Part shown: positions 1 to 7,486 of the stretch, in pieces
Position numbering within the stretch: position 1 is the first letter of the stretch
How the letters are laid out: every line of letters starts with the position of its first letter
Source of the DNA: Bacillota bacterium
GTDB lineage: Bacteria > Bacillota > Clostridia > Oscillospirales > Acutalibacteraceae
NCBI GenBank assembly: GCA_023401495.1
Contig: JAEXDU010000249.1
Location: 1-34,846 of the forward strand
Direction: 5' to 3'
Length of the DNA stretch: 34,846 nt
Notes under the pieces: model-generated
The model's database searches: none
The model's input: only the letters and a program-made list of their open reading frames with translations
What the model was told of the DNA's origin: nothing
Made by a program: the position numbers and the translations under genes

Positions 1-1
1 C

Positions 2-49
2 GAAGGCAGGAGGATTGCCATGTATGTAACTGGACCTTGCAAAAACTGA
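2..49 (+). CDS. Possible 3' end of a gene that begins before the window
   Basis: An open frame enters at the left edge and stops with TGA at 47-49, giving a tail ending in RRIAMYVTGPCKN. It points towards hflX and the bidirectional terminator at 115-150, as expected for the last codons of a convergent gene. Only 15 codons are visible, so no family can be named. An alternative reading is a 9-residue peptide starting at ATG 20, which has an AGGAGG-like sequence six bases upstream. Neither reading is secure. Confidence 0.25.
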   Translation, partial: EGRRIAMYVTGPCKN

Positions 50-114
50 CGCGGTAAGTAAAATAATAAAGCCATGTTTCGGCTGTGCAGCTTTCCCGAT
101 TGCCTGAAACGTCG

Positions 115-150
115 AAAAGCCCGGCGAACAAATTGTTCCCCGGGCTTTTA
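115..150. terminator. Bidirectional intrinsic terminator after hflX
   Basis: The arms AAAAGCCCGG and CCGGGCTTTT flank an inner GAACAA/TTGTTC stem with one C-C mismatch. A U run follows on either strand. It lies 14 bp past the hflX stop and between hflX and the possible incoming plus-strand gene, so it probably ends both transcripts. Confidence 0.85.
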
Positions 151-163
151 TTCATACCGTAAA

Positions 164-1432
164 TCAGTCCTCCGGCTTGTCGGAGTCGACCAGATAGCGC
201 GAAAGCTGCTCCAGAAGCTCCGGCCCCACCCGCGCAACAATTCTCAGGCCGTGCTCCGTGAATTCTTCCTCCTGCAATGCGCCGTCCTTGCGCACGCGGG
301 CGGCCAGGCCGCTTTCCGCAAAAGGGAGAAGCGCCTCTACCTGCACGGTGCGAACCGGCAGGTTGCGCTCGACCGTTTCGAGCAGCTCGTCGATGCCCGC
401 CCCTGTAACCGCGCTGATGCGTACGGCGTTGCCGATCATGGGTACGGCTCCGAGTTCGGGAACCAGATCGCACTTGTTGAGCACCGGAATGACCGGGCGG
501 TCTTTCCGGCCCAGCTCCGCCAAAAGGGCGCGCGTCACTTCCAGATGAGTCTGCGCTTCGGGACTGGACGCATCACAAACGTTCAGAATCAAATCCGCCA
601 AGGCGGCCTGCTCGAGCGTAGAGCGAAACGCGTTGACCAGATGGTGCGGCAGTCTGCGCACAAAGCCGACCGTATCGATCAGCATCACGGTAACACCGCT
701 GGGCAGCTTTAAGGCCCGGGCCGTGGGGTCGAGCGTTGCAAACAGCTGATCCTTCGCCAGAACGCCCGCCTGTGTCAGGTAGTTCATCAGCGTGCTTTTC
801 CCGGCGTTCGTGTAGCCGACGAGCGCAACGGTGATCACTCCGTCCTTCTGGCGGCGGCGGTTGATCTGCTCGCGGTGTTTTTCCACCTCTTCCAGCTGCT
901 CCTTCAGGCCCTCGATCCTGCGGCGGATGTGCCGGCGGTCGGTCTCGAGTTTTGTTTCGCCGGGGCCGCGCGTACCGATTCCGCCGCCAAGACGCGACAT
1001 CGCGATACCCTTGCCGCTCAGGCGCGGCAGCAGATAGCGAAGCTGGGCAAGCTCAACCTGGAGCTTGCCCTCCTTTGATTTTGCCCGCGCGGCAAAAATA
1101 TCGAGGATCAGCATCGTGCGGTCGATCACCCGCACCTTTGTCAGCTCATCCAGATTGCGGATCTGGGTAGGCGAAAGCTCGCAGTCGAAAATGAGCAAAT
1201 CCATTTCGTAGCGCGTGCAGTAATCGGCAATATCCTCGGCCATGCCAGAGCCAACACATGTTGCGGAGTCAGGCGAAGGGCGCTTCTGCACCATCGAGCC
1301 AAACGGTTCTGCGCCCGCGCTCCGTGTGAGCTCGTACAGCTCCGCCATTGAGGCCTCTACGTCGTATTCTCCTGTATCTACCGCCACCAAAAGCGCACGC
1401 TCGGGGCGAACTTCATTTTCAAACAGTTCCAT
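164..1432 (-). CDS. hflX: GTPase HflX, ribosome-splitting/recycling factor
   Basis: This 422-residue protein has the full HflX layout. An N-terminal nucleotide-binding-like domain is followed by a coiled-coil linker carrying the family signature GGIGTRGPGETKLETDRR (residues 149-166). The GTPase domain has G1 GYTNAGKST (206-214), switch I FATLDPT (231-237), G3 DTVG (253-256) and G4 NKCD (319-322). A short C-terminal domain follows. Family knowledge: HflX binds the 50S E-site region and splits stalled or heat-stressed 70S ribosomes. ATG at 1432 is preceded by GGAG. The gene has its own promoter at 1491-1519 and is the first host gene downstream of, and on the same strand as, the phage cluster. 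Length and motifs are normal for the family. Confidence 0.96.
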   Translation of the reverse strand: MELFENEVRPERALLVAVDTGEYDVEASMAELYELTRSAGAEPFGSMVQKRPSPDSATCVGSGMAEDIADYCTRYEMDLLIFDCELSPTQIRNLDELTKVRVIDRTMLILDIFAARAKSKEGKLQVELAQLRYLLPRLSGKGIAMSRLGGGIGTRGPGETKLETDRRHIRRRIEGLKEQLEEVEKHREQINRRRQKDGVITVALVGYTNAGKSTLMNYLTQAGVLAKDQLFATLDPTARALKLPSGVTVMLIDTVGFVRRLPHHLVNAFRSTLEQAALADLILNVCDASSPEAQTHLEVTRALLAELGRKDRPVIPVLNKCDLVPELGAVPMIGNAVRISAVTGAGIDELLETVERNLPVRTVQVEALLPFAESGLAARVRKDGALQEEEFTEHGLRIVARVGPELLEQLSRYLVDSDKPED

Positions 1433-1490
1433 GGTAAGCTCCTATCCGCAGCCCGGAAAACGATCCCATTCCGGGAATGATTTGTACCTT

Positions 1491-1519
1491 ATCATAGTAT
1501 AAAAACGCCGGTTCGTCAA
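1491..1519 (-). promoter_or_regulatory. Sigma-A promoter of hflX
   Basis: On the minus strand TTGACG (1519-1514) and TATGAT (1496-1491) are separated by exactly 17 bp. The -35 box starts 7 bp after the stop codon of the last phage-cluster gene. A hairpin with CCCGGAA/TTCCGGG arms (1451-1474) lies in the 5' UTR and lacks a U tract. Confidence 0.8.
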
Positions 1520-1525
1520 TCACCG

Positions 1526-1999
1526 TTACCGCAGAGCCAGGTAAACGTACTGCCCGTAAAGCTTGTTCAGATTCACCATCACACCGCCCGCCTCGGGAGT
1601 GGTTTTGCTCTGCTTAAAGGTCACCCTGTTCCCGCTGACCGCCACACCCTGGGTATTGCCCCACTGTGTCGCGATCCCGCTGTTTACCACTATATAGCTG
1701 CCGGAAGCGCTGTAATCAGCCAGCGGTTTTTCTTTTGAAAATACAAACACAAGCTTCGGTTCAAAATCGAGCGTAATCGAAGCCTCTTCGGTCCCTGTCC
1801 CCGCACGGCTGCCCGCTGCGAGGCCGTCGCTGAGTTTCAGCCGGTCGGCCTCAGTCAGATGCAGCACCATATCGGCCAGGTGCCCGCTGATCACCGTATC
1901 CAGAATCGTATTATCCTGTACAAAATCCTCCCGCCGGGGCTTATCGGTATCTACCCAGCTATTTAGCCCCAGCTGGGGCGTTTTATTCGTGGACGGCAT
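1526..1999 (-). CDS. Short tail-fibre-like protein, last gene of the phage cluster
   Basis: This 157-residue protein begins with the pattern typical of phage fibre N-termini in Firmicutes (LGLNSWVDTDKPRREDF near residues 10-27). It continues with DNTILDTVISGH and ends in a beta-rich domain (about 75-157) resembling receptor-binding tips. It sits directly after the DUF2313 gene, the place of xkdV in PBSX. It is much shorter than most fibres (typically over 300 residues), with no repeat shaft between attachment region and tip. No terminator is seen between it and the hflX promoter. Function as a receptor-binding or baseplate-capping protein is inferred from position and N-terminal pattern. Confidence 0.7.
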   Translation of the reverse strand: MPSTNKTPQLGLNSWVDTDKPRREDFVQDNTILDTVISGHLADMVLHLTEADRLKLSDGLAAGSRAGTGTEEASITLDFEPKLVFVFSKEKPLADYSASGSYIVVNSGIATQWGNTQGVAVSGNRVTFKQSKTTPEAGGVMVNLNKLYGQYVYLALR

Positions 2000-2024
2000 T
2001 CTGATCCCCTCCCAGTTGTTTCCA

Positions 2025-2591
2025 TCATTCCAGCTCCCGAATCTGTTCCCAGGTGTATCCGGGCTCTTCGAGCTGCTGAAATGTTTTTTCCGTTTCCTGC
2101 AGATAGGCCCATGTCACTTTTCCGAAATCAAAAATGATTTCCAGGTGGGCGGGCAGAAAGCGCAGTGCGGATTGCTTTAGACGGTACCGCGTCACCTGCT
2201 GATCCAGCACTTCATAACAGATGACATACAGCTTCTGCTCGCGGGGAGCCTCCCAAAGTTCTGCGCGCAGCCCTATGGAAAGCAGCGCACGCTCTACACT
2301 CTGCTTGGTGTTGTCGTTCACCGTCACCGCACCGCGGTACAGGAGCATTTCGCGCCGCAGCTCCAGCGGCAGATCGGTGCGCTCCGAGCCGAAGGCAAGC
2401 TCCCGCATTGCAAGACCCAATCCCTCGGCCGTTTCAACAAACGCTTCCTGCGTCAGATTTTCGAGCGCCTGATAGACCAGATCAAGCCCTTCGGCCGCAG
2501 CGGAAAGCTCCGCCTCCACCCGGCTTTCGCCGTCCATTCGGTACAGCCGGAGCGGCAAGAGCTTTTCCCGCATGGAATCCATCGCCCTCAT
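2025..2591 (-). CDS. DUF2313 (YmfQ/XkdU-like) baseplate-tail fibre connector
   Basis: This 188-residue protein has the family pattern: an N-terminal MREKLLPLRLYRMDGES region, a helical middle, then NTKQSVERALLSIGL and a C-terminal FLPAHLEIIFDFG segment. Family knowledge: these proteins link the baseplate wedge to fibres in Mu-like and PBSX-like phages. It follows the gpJ gene, whose TAG stop lies immediately upstream of the ATG at 2591. Later in-frame ATGs at 2582 and 2573 are possible starts, because no SD is clearly optimal. Confidence 0.8.
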   Translation of the reverse strand: MRAMDSMREKLLPLRLYRMDGESRVEAELSAAAEGLDLVYQALENLTQEAFVETAEGLGLAMRELAFGSERTDLPLELRREMLLYRGAVTVNDNTKQSVERALLSIGLRAELWEAPREQKLYVICYEVLDQQVTRYRLKQSALRFLPAHLEIIFDFGKVTWAYLQETEKTFQQLEEPGYTWEQIRELE

Positions 2592-2592
2592 G

Positions 2593-3666
2593 CTACACCA
2601 CGCTCCCCATCTGCTGCACATACACCGGGTCGGGCACCGCCAGCTGCGAAATCTCCATCTTTTTATCCTTGGTCAAGGTCTCGTCAAAATGATAATTGCG
2701 GATCAGCCCGGTGTCGATCAGTCGCCTGCCGAGCTGTGCCAGAATGACGGATTCCCCGACGGAAAGCTGATCAAAATACGACTGGATCACCCCTAAAGTC
2801 TGGCTGGTGGCCGCTGCAAGGGTGCACCCCGGCACGGGATCGATATACATGGAGATTGGGAACCCCACCAGCTCCGGCGGGTGCACCGTTACCTCCACGT
2901 TTACCTCGCGCAGGCGGTTCAGCTCCGATTGTATTTTCGTCAGAAGGGCCTGCGGCGGGGCCGCGCCCCGACCGGCAGCATATACGGCAACGGTTCCGCT
3001 GCCGTCGGCTCTGGGCAGAACGCTTGCGGACTGAATCCCATCGTACTGCACCACATAACTGCGGTAAAATTCCGCATTGGTGCCGTTCGGCAGCACCTCA
3101 TAGCTTTTCAGCAGACGCTTGCGCAGTTCTTCGTCGGTTTCCTCGTCGGCACCGCCGGTAAAGGCCTGCGGATTCGCCACGGTTTCTACGCCCGCAGGGG
3201 GCGTGAGCAAAAGCGTCACGGTTTCCGCCGCCGCGTTGGATTCTCTGCCCCCCTGCTGCGATACCGCCGGCCCCTGCGCCGTCTGCGCACCGGCCGGGAG
3301 CGTGATATCCTGCATTGTTTCAAAGCGCGGGCCGGCCTCGCCCGAAACGGCGCAGACCGTACCTTTCGGGATCAGCACATCATATGGCAGGGTGCCGGAG
3401 CGCCCAAATACCAGCGTCCCGGAGGAAGGAGTCGCACTTTTGCGGGAAAGGCCGCGCTGTGCGGCGTGCATCATCAGGTATTCTCCCTGCGCCGTCTGCG
3501 GGAACATCTGATTTTTCAGCCATTCCACCCCGTTCAGCAGGGAATACACCTCCCCCGCCAGCACCTTGAGCCGGATTCCCAGATCAGACGCATCGTCTGC
3601 GGAAAAGCCCGCCAGCTCCTGAAAGGTTTGCTGCATCCGTTCTAAAACAGAGCCGTAACTTTCCAT
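2593..3666 (-). CDS. Baseplate J/gp47 family protein (XkdT-like)
   Basis: This 357-residue protein is a complete gpJ-type baseplate wedge subunit. Features typical of the family are the N-terminal helical region ending in WLKNQMFPQTAQGEYLMMHA (48-67), the early beta domain with IPKGTVC, the central GGADEETDEELRKRLL motif (about 168-183) with YDGIQSASVLPR, and the C-terminal beta module. It lies between gp25 and DUF2313 genes, the conserved order in Mu, P2 and PBSX. Known members are contractile-tail wedge proteins, so its presence without a sheath gene in the cluster is notable. Confidence 0.92.
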   Translation of the reverse strand: MESYGSVLERMQQTFQELAGFSADDASDLGIRLKVLAGEVYSLLNGVEWLKNQMFPQTAQGEYLMMHAAQRGLSRKSATPSSGTLVFGRSGTLPYDVLIPKGTVCAVSGEAGPRFETMQDITLPAGAQTAQGPAVSQQGGRESNAAAETVTLLLTPPAGVETVANPQAFTGGADEETDEELRKRLLKSYEVLPNGTNAEFYRSYVVQYDGIQSASVLPRADGSGTVAVYAAGRGAAPPQALLTKIQSELNRLREVNVEVTVHPPELVGFPISMYIDPVPGCTLAAATSQTLGVIQSYFDQLSVGESVILAQLGRRLIDTGLIRNYHFDETLTKDKKMEISQLAVPDPVYVQQMGSVV

Positions 3667-3670
3667 TGCA

Positions 3671-4030
3671 TTATCCCTCCTGTCCTGTCAATTCCAGCGA
3701 GATGGTGCCCGTGCCAAAGGAAGTGGAAAGCTCCACCGCAAGACGAGCGCATCCCCCGCCGAGCGGTGTGCAGGCGACCTGCTCCACCGAAATCCCTGGC
3801 AGCGCAGAGAGCGCTTCCTCTACAAGCTCACGCGCCCTCGCACTCAAATCCGCCCCGGACATCACCAGCGTGTGCAGCCTGCTGCCAAGCTCCGGGTCAT
3901 ACGAAAAGCTGCCGCGCGGCACCGTAAGACGGATCAAAGCTCGCTGCAGCAGCTCTTCTCTGCCGCTGACAGAACCCGGCAAGCCGTTCACCCCAACCGC
4001 AAAATCGCCCTGATCCAGCCTGATGTCCAT
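3671..4030 (-). CDS. gpW/gp25 family baseplate wedge protein (XkdS-like)
   Basis: This 119-residue protein is of the gp25/gpW type. It has an N-terminal segment MDIRLDQGDFAV, then RALIRLTVPRGSFSYDPELGSRL (31-53), the typical region where a lysozyme-like wedge protein lists starting conditions, and a C-terminal beta strand region. Its ATG overlaps the TAA of the upstream gene (TAATG), implying translational coupling. Only 4 bp separate it from gpJ, its usual partner in the baseplate wedge. Confidence 0.88.
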   Translation of the reverse strand: MDIRLDQGDFAVGVNGLPGSVSGREELLQRALIRLTVPRGSFSYDPELGSRLHTLVMSGADLSARARELVEEALSALPGISVEQVACTPLGGGCARLAVELSTSFGTGTISLELTGQEG

Positions 4031-4380
4031 TATGATCTCCCCGCAGCGGCAAAGGTCTGGCCGTTGATGACCACCTCGCCGGAATTTTTCAGGCAGATTC
4101 GCGCCCCTCCGGCAGAAAAGAGCAGAAGCTCGCCGGGCTCAAGCCCTCCCGCCTCCACGATGGTACCGGCGCAAACGGGGCTTTCCGCCCCGCCGAGAAT
4201 CACCGCCTTCGCCCCTGCCGGGGGCAGATACGCGATTCCCCAGGGAGCCGCGAGCGCAAGACGGCGGTACTCGGTTTCCCCCTGCGCGGCGATGCGGGCA
4301 TCCTGGCCGCCTGTCACTTCACCGGAGGTCACCGCGCTTTCCGAAGCACGTGAAGCAGCCATTTTTTCTGAAATCCACAT
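4030..4380 (-). CDS. Baseplate spike-like protein (gpV/XkdR position)
   Basis: This 116-residue protein contains repeated short beta strands: residues 40-75 with WGIAYLPPAGAKAVILGG and a C-terminal KNSGEVVINGQTF motif. The motif resembles the end of gpV-like OB/spike modules, where GxVxING is common. It lies between the hub gene and gp25, matching the position of the spike or XkdR protein in PBSX-like clusters. ATG 4380 has an excellent AAAGGAGG site. It is shorter than P2 gpV (about 210 residues), and no iron-binding HxH tip is seen. The call rests on position and beta pattern. Confidence 0.6.
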   Translation of the reverse strand: MWISEKMAASRASESAVTSGEVTGGQDARIAAQGETEYRRLALAAPWGIAYLPPAGAKAVILGGAESPVCAGTIVEAGGLEPGELLLFSAGGARICLKNSGEVVINGQTFAAAGRS

Positions 4381-4393
4381 CTGGTTTCCTCCT

Positions 4394-5317
4394 TTACTCC
4401 GCGGCCCGCCGCAGTGTGACGGTACAGAGCATTCCGCCGGTATCCAGTTCATACTCCACGCTCCACACTCTGAGCCCTGCCACGCGGCCAAGCAATCTGT
4501 CGCTCAGTTCCGCGTTCCTGCCCGGCTGCACATCGGGCCAGCCGGGCAAGACCAGCGTATATTCCAGCGACCTCTGCCGCGCGTTTGCCAGAACCTGCTT
4601 CACGCTGACCGCCGAGGAAGCACTCAGGCAGCGCCTGCGGCGAATGCCGTCGCGCAGTGCCTGCTCGTCCGTGAGCGAAACGGTGTAACGCCCGTCCTTG
4701 GCAGAGCGAACCAGAAGCTCGCTGATTCTCTCATATTCCCTGCGCGTTCTGGTCAGGGAGAGATACGTCAGTCCCCGGGCGGAACTCCCGAACAACAGCA
4801 CCCCGTTCTCTTCCGACCCGCCGACTGTCAGCTCGTCCCCCTCCTGCAAAACGGGAGAAGCGCTCCACGCCCGGCGGCAAAAGCTTTCAAGCACCTGCCA
4901 TTCACTCATGCCTTTTGTCACCGTAAACTCCCCGATTTTTTCCGTACCGCTTGGCACCTGGTACCGTAAAAATCCGTATGGCGCGGCATGGCGGGCAAAC
5001 ACGGTAGAAAACGGCGGGGAATAATACGTCTGTGGCACCGCCTCATTGTCGAGCAGCAGCGCCGCAAGGCTCCGTCCCTCCACGCGCAGGAAAGCCCCTT
5101 TGGGCGAAATCTTCTCCTGCTGTACATCCACAGGGCCAAAAAACAGGATTCTCTCCCCGTCCGAAACCCGCAGGCGGTACAGCGGTAGCAAAGCGCTCCA
5201 TGGGAATTCCCCCACCAGCTCGTCTGAGGGCGCTCCCGCGCCCCGGCTGATGTGGACAGACAGCGGTGTACCGAGGGAGCAGACCGCTCCCTGTGCCGTG
5301 ATTCCCTCAAACTTCAC
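4394..5317 (-). CDS. XkdQ/gpD-like baseplate hub protein
   Basis: A GTG start at 5317 overlaps the TGA of the LysM gene (GTGA), giving 307 residues. An early beta domain of the T4 gp27 type can be recognised: FPWSALLPLYRLRVSDGERILFFG with VEGRSLAALLLDNEA. The middle region FTVTKGMSEWQVLESFCRRAW (about 132-152) is typical of the gpD/XkdQ family. The C-terminal RSLEYTLVLPGWPDVQPGRNAELSD matches the tail of these hubs. Family role: trimeric hub around which wedges assemble and to which the spike attaches. An ATG much further upstream would enter the LysM gene, so the coupled GTG is preferred. Confidence 0.8.
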   Translation of the reverse strand: MKFEGITAQGAVCSLGTPLSVHISRGAGAPSDELVGEFPWSALLPLYRLRVSDGERILFFGPVDVQQEKISPKGAFLRVEGRSLAALLLDNEAVPQTYYSPPFSTVFARHAAPYGFLRYQVPSGTEKIGEFTVTKGMSEWQVLESFCRRAWSASPVLQEGDELTVGGSEENGVLLFGSSARGLTYLSLTRTRREYERISELLVRSAKDGRYTVSLTDEQALRDGIRRRRCLSASSAVSVKQVLANARQRSLEYTLVLPGWPDVQPGRNAELSDRLLGRVAGLRVWSVEYELDTGGMLCTVTLRRAAE

Positions 5318-5838
5318 GGAATCACCACCCTTTCGCCCCCACGCAGATAATTCGGCCAGCGGATGGCCGGATTTTTCTCCAGCAGCTGCTGCACGGTCAC
5401 CGAGTATAACGCGGCGATCCGCCACAAATCATCGCCCTCACGGCATTCGTACACCTGCCCGGAAAGCAGATTCCCGGCGGCTTCCGCCGCGCCGTCCTCC
5501 CAGAACACAAAATGGTAGCGCACCAAATCCGGCTCCGGGCTGCCGACCATTTCGAGTGTGACAAAAAGTGCGAAGAACGGCGGAACATTCGGCAGGGTCA
5601 GCATGGCTCGTTCCGTTTTTTCCAGCTCCCCATACAGCTTCTGGAACTGCCCGATGCAGTCCGCGCCGTAAAACTCGCCCTCACCCTCCACCACGCGCTT
5701 CTGCACGCCGTAATCCTGTAAGATGCTCCCGGCGAACGGCGCCTGCAGCTCCCGCACCGCTCTGCGGCAGCTTACCGTCAGGTGCTCGGGGTTATGCGGC
5801 CAAACATACTCCCCATATTTCATCGGCTGCAGCTTCAT
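5314..5838 (-). CDS. LysM-domain baseplate/tail hub protein (XkdP-like)
   Basis: This 174-residue protein has two parts. The N-terminal half (YGEYVWPHNPEHL with an FAGSILQDYG stretch) matches a domain found in clostridial phage proteins next to the hub gene. The C-terminal LysM (about 128-173) includes YECREGDDLWRIAALYSV and NPAIRWPNYLRGGERVVIP. LysM may fix the structure to peptidoglycan or to partner proteins. The SD GGAGGAGG is strong. Its ATG overlaps the stop of the tiny upstream ORF (ATGA) and its own TGA overlaps the next GTG. In PBSX-like clusters this gene follows the tape measure, which is absent here. Confidence 0.83.
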   Translation of the reverse strand: MKLQPMKYGEYVWPHNPEHLTVSCRRAVRELQAPFAGSILQDYGVQKRVVEGEGEFYGADCIGQFQKLYGELEKTERAMLTLPNVPPFFALFVTLEMVGSPEPDLVRYHFVFWEDGAAEAAGNLLSGQVYECREGDDLWRIAALYSVTVQQLLEKNPAIRWPNYLRGGERVVIP

Positions 5839-5969
5839 GCCGGCTCCTCCTCCGAAAATGGGTGAGGATAGCGCCGGTAATCCCGCTCCAGCGCGCGGCT
5901 GATTCGTTCGGCCTGCTCCCGCTCCTGTACAGCAGAAACGCTTCCGGCTGCACTCTCGGTTTCGTTCAT
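5835..5969 (-). CDS. 44-residue ORF in the place of a tail assembly chaperone
   Basis: A tiny ORF of 44 codons is linked by ATGA overlaps at both ends, so it is almost certainly translated. The sequence has a helical AVQEREQAERISRALERD stretch followed by YRRYPHPFSEEEPA. It occupies the slot where PBSX-like clusters carry the tail assembly chaperone (xkdN) and tape measure (xkdO). A sequence with an ERD-x-RRY core seems reminiscent of small proteins near phage tail genes, but I cannot name a family. It could be a reduced chaperone or adaptor. Confidence 0.6.
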   Translation of the reverse strand: MNETESAAGSVSAVQEREQAERISRALERDYRRYPHPFSEEEPA

Positions 5970-6358
5970 ATCTGCGCCCCCTCTCTGCTCCTTTTCCGGG
6001 CGGTCATCACGGCATGCTCCGCCAGAAAGCCGTCCCCGGCGTCCGCCTGCTCCGTCAGCTCCTGCCACTCGCAGCCGCTGTATACGGTGCGTACGCCGTC
6101 CTGCACCGTAACGAGGCGAAAGCCGCTCATTTCCCAAAGGGACGAACGGCTGATGCTCTGCCCCAAACCGCTCAGCTGAGAAAGCTCCAGACGATACGAG
6201 GGGGAACGCTCCAGCCAGGCCACCGGCTCTGCCTCGCCAAACGCGCGGATTGCTCTGCGCTCTTTGACGCACACGCATTTTACAGCGCTTGCAGCGGCAA
6301 TCCTCTCACCGTTTAGTTCAATGGACACACTCTGACGCGTCGGCACCAAAAGCTCCAT
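5966..6358 (-). CDS. Possible tail-tube-like structural protein
   Basis: This 130-residue, beta-rich protein contains LNGERIAAASAVKC, AFGEAEPVAW, YRLELSQLSG, SGFRLVTVQDG and YSGCEWQEL. The pattern (a 'FGE-x-EPV' turn, 'Y-x-LEL' strand, 'GF-x-LV' strand and a Cys-Glu-Trp strand) resembles small proteins near the tail tube genes of clostridial phages and fits a tube-like beta sandwich. It follows the tail-terminator-like gene with a 1-bp gap and overlaps the next small ORF (ATGA). If it is a tube protein it would be the only one. A minor hub or baseplate ring component is an equal alternative. Confidence 0.5.
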   Translation of the reverse strand: MELLVPTRQSVSIELNGERIAAASAVKCVCVKERRAIRAFGEAEPVAWLERSPSYRLELSQLSGLGQSISRSSLWEMSGFRLVTVQDGVRTVYSGCEWQELTEQADAGDGFLAEHAVMTARKRSREGAQI

Positions 6359-6359
6359 G

Positions 6360-6770
6360 TTATCCCCCGCTTTCCCGGCAGTACGCCGTCATACCCACCT
6401 CGGCGTTCATCCGGAACGCTTCGGCGGCTTCGGAATACTCCACCTTCCCGCAGGAGATGGTCTGCAAACACAGCCCGTTTTCCCCAAACAGCAGCGCGTC
6501 GCTGATGCGGGAAAAGGCGTCCACACATGCGGTGCCGCCCATTGCCCGCGGGGCGGAAATCCAGATGCTGACGGTCAGCTCCGCCCGGCGCAGGGATTCA
6601 TCCAGCGAGGCCGGGACAAAACGCACCGGCAGGATTTTGAACACGGCGCTGATGCCGGCCGACTTTCCCCGCCTGTTTTCCCACGCCGTCGAAAACCGGA
6701 TGTCCCGAAGGGACTCCTTTTCCTGAAGCTTGCACAGCAACTCCTGCTCCAGCAAATCAAATTCCGCCAT
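6360..6770 (-). CDS. Phage neck/tail-terminator-like protein (XkdJ position)
   Basis: This 136-residue protein starts at ATG 6770, inside the end of the upstream gene (14-bp overlap). It has an N-terminal helix MAEFDLLEQELLCKLQE and a beta-rich core including AELTVSIWISAP and LFGENGLCLQTISCGKVEYSEAAEAF. This layout suits tail-completion or terminator proteins, which are ring formers of 130-160 residues. Position after two connector-size genes and before the tube-like gene supports this. No specific motif proves it. Confidence 0.55.
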   Translation of the reverse strand: MAEFDLLEQELLCKLQEKESLRDIRFSTAWENRRGKSAGISAVFKILPVRFVPASLDESLRRAELTVSIWISAPRAMGGTACVDAFSRISDALLFGENGLCLQTISCGKVEYSEAAEAFRMNAEVGMTAYCRESGG

Positions 6771-7113
6771 CTGTTTCCTCCTTCGGCAGCTCCCGAAGGA
6801 CCGCCCATACATATAAAATTCGGTTCCCCGCCAGAAAACCCTGCGCACGGATGACCTTGTATTCCCTTTCCGCGCAGCGCAGTACCGCGCCGCTCATCCG
6901 GTCAAGCCGGCAGTCCGGCGGGCCGATGTAAAAGAAATGGGAATTGTCGAAATACCCCTCCGGCATCCACGCGTCGTCGGGGTAGACTTTGTTCCTGTAG
7001 TTCATCGCCTGAATCATCGCCCGCACGGTCACCGGACTTTCCCCCAGAACCGTAACCACCGTATCGCTGCCGTACCGCTCCAGCATCCGCCGCAGAAATG
7101 CCGCCCGCGTCAT
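6757..7113 (-). CDS. Head closure/connector-like protein (XkdH/XkdI position)
   Basis: This 118-residue protein has an N-terminal helix (MTRAAFLRRMLERYG), followed by VTVLGESPVTVRAMIQAMNYRNK and a beta region: HFFYIGPPDCRLD, YKVIRAQGFLAGNRILYVWAVL. Beta-barrel head-closure or stopper proteins of PBSX-like phages have this size and place. The ATGA overlap with the upstream gene implies coupled translation. Specific function is inferred from order. Confidence 0.62.
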   Translation of the reverse strand: MTRAAFLRRMLERYGSDTVVTVLGESPVTVRAMIQAMNYRNKVYPDDAWMPEGYFDNSHFFYIGPPDCRLDRMSGAVLRCAEREYKVIRAQGFLAGNRILYVWAVLRELPKEETDGGI

Positions 7114-7466
7114 GAGCGCACCTGCCCGAAAAAAAATCCCTCGTCGCGCAGGTAAGGGGCGGCGGCACGGCGCGCCTCCAGCCAGAACCGGCGGGCTGCC
7201 TCCATTCCGGCGGAGCTTTTCGTCACACGGACGTCTCCGGCGGTAAAATCACTCTCCGGAGTGCTGGACTGCGCCGCGCAGTAGCGGTAAAAGGCCAGGG
7301 CGGCGGCAGCGGCGTTCAGCAGCGCCGCCCCGCCCTCCGCTCCGGTGAGCACCTGAGCGCTCAATTCCTGCATGGCCTCTTCACACAGCCCCTGCCAGGG
7401 CTGCGCTTCTTCCGGGGAAAGCCCCGAAAGGCAAAGAAATCGTTCCAGAATCGCCTGCGGATTCAT
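7110..7466 (-). CDS. Head-tail connector/adaptor-like protein (XkdH position)
   Basis: This 118-residue, largely helical protein starts at ATG 7466. It includes AILERFLCLSGLSPEEAQPW, an Ala-rich helix (about 46-62) and a C-terminal AARRFWLEARRAAAPYL helix. All-helical adaptor proteins that plug onto the portal are of this size and directly follow the major capsid gene, as here. It overlaps the next gene by ATGA. No catalytic motif is present, as expected for a structural adaptor. Confidence 0.65.
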   Translation of the reverse strand: MNPQAILERFLCLSGLSPEEAQPWQGLCEEAMQELSAQVLTGAEGGAALLNAAAAALAFYRYCAAQSSTPESDFTAGDVRVTKSSAGMEAARRFWLEARRAAAPYLRDEGFFFGQVRS

Positions 7467-7486
7467 CGGCTTTCCCTCCCGTTCTC

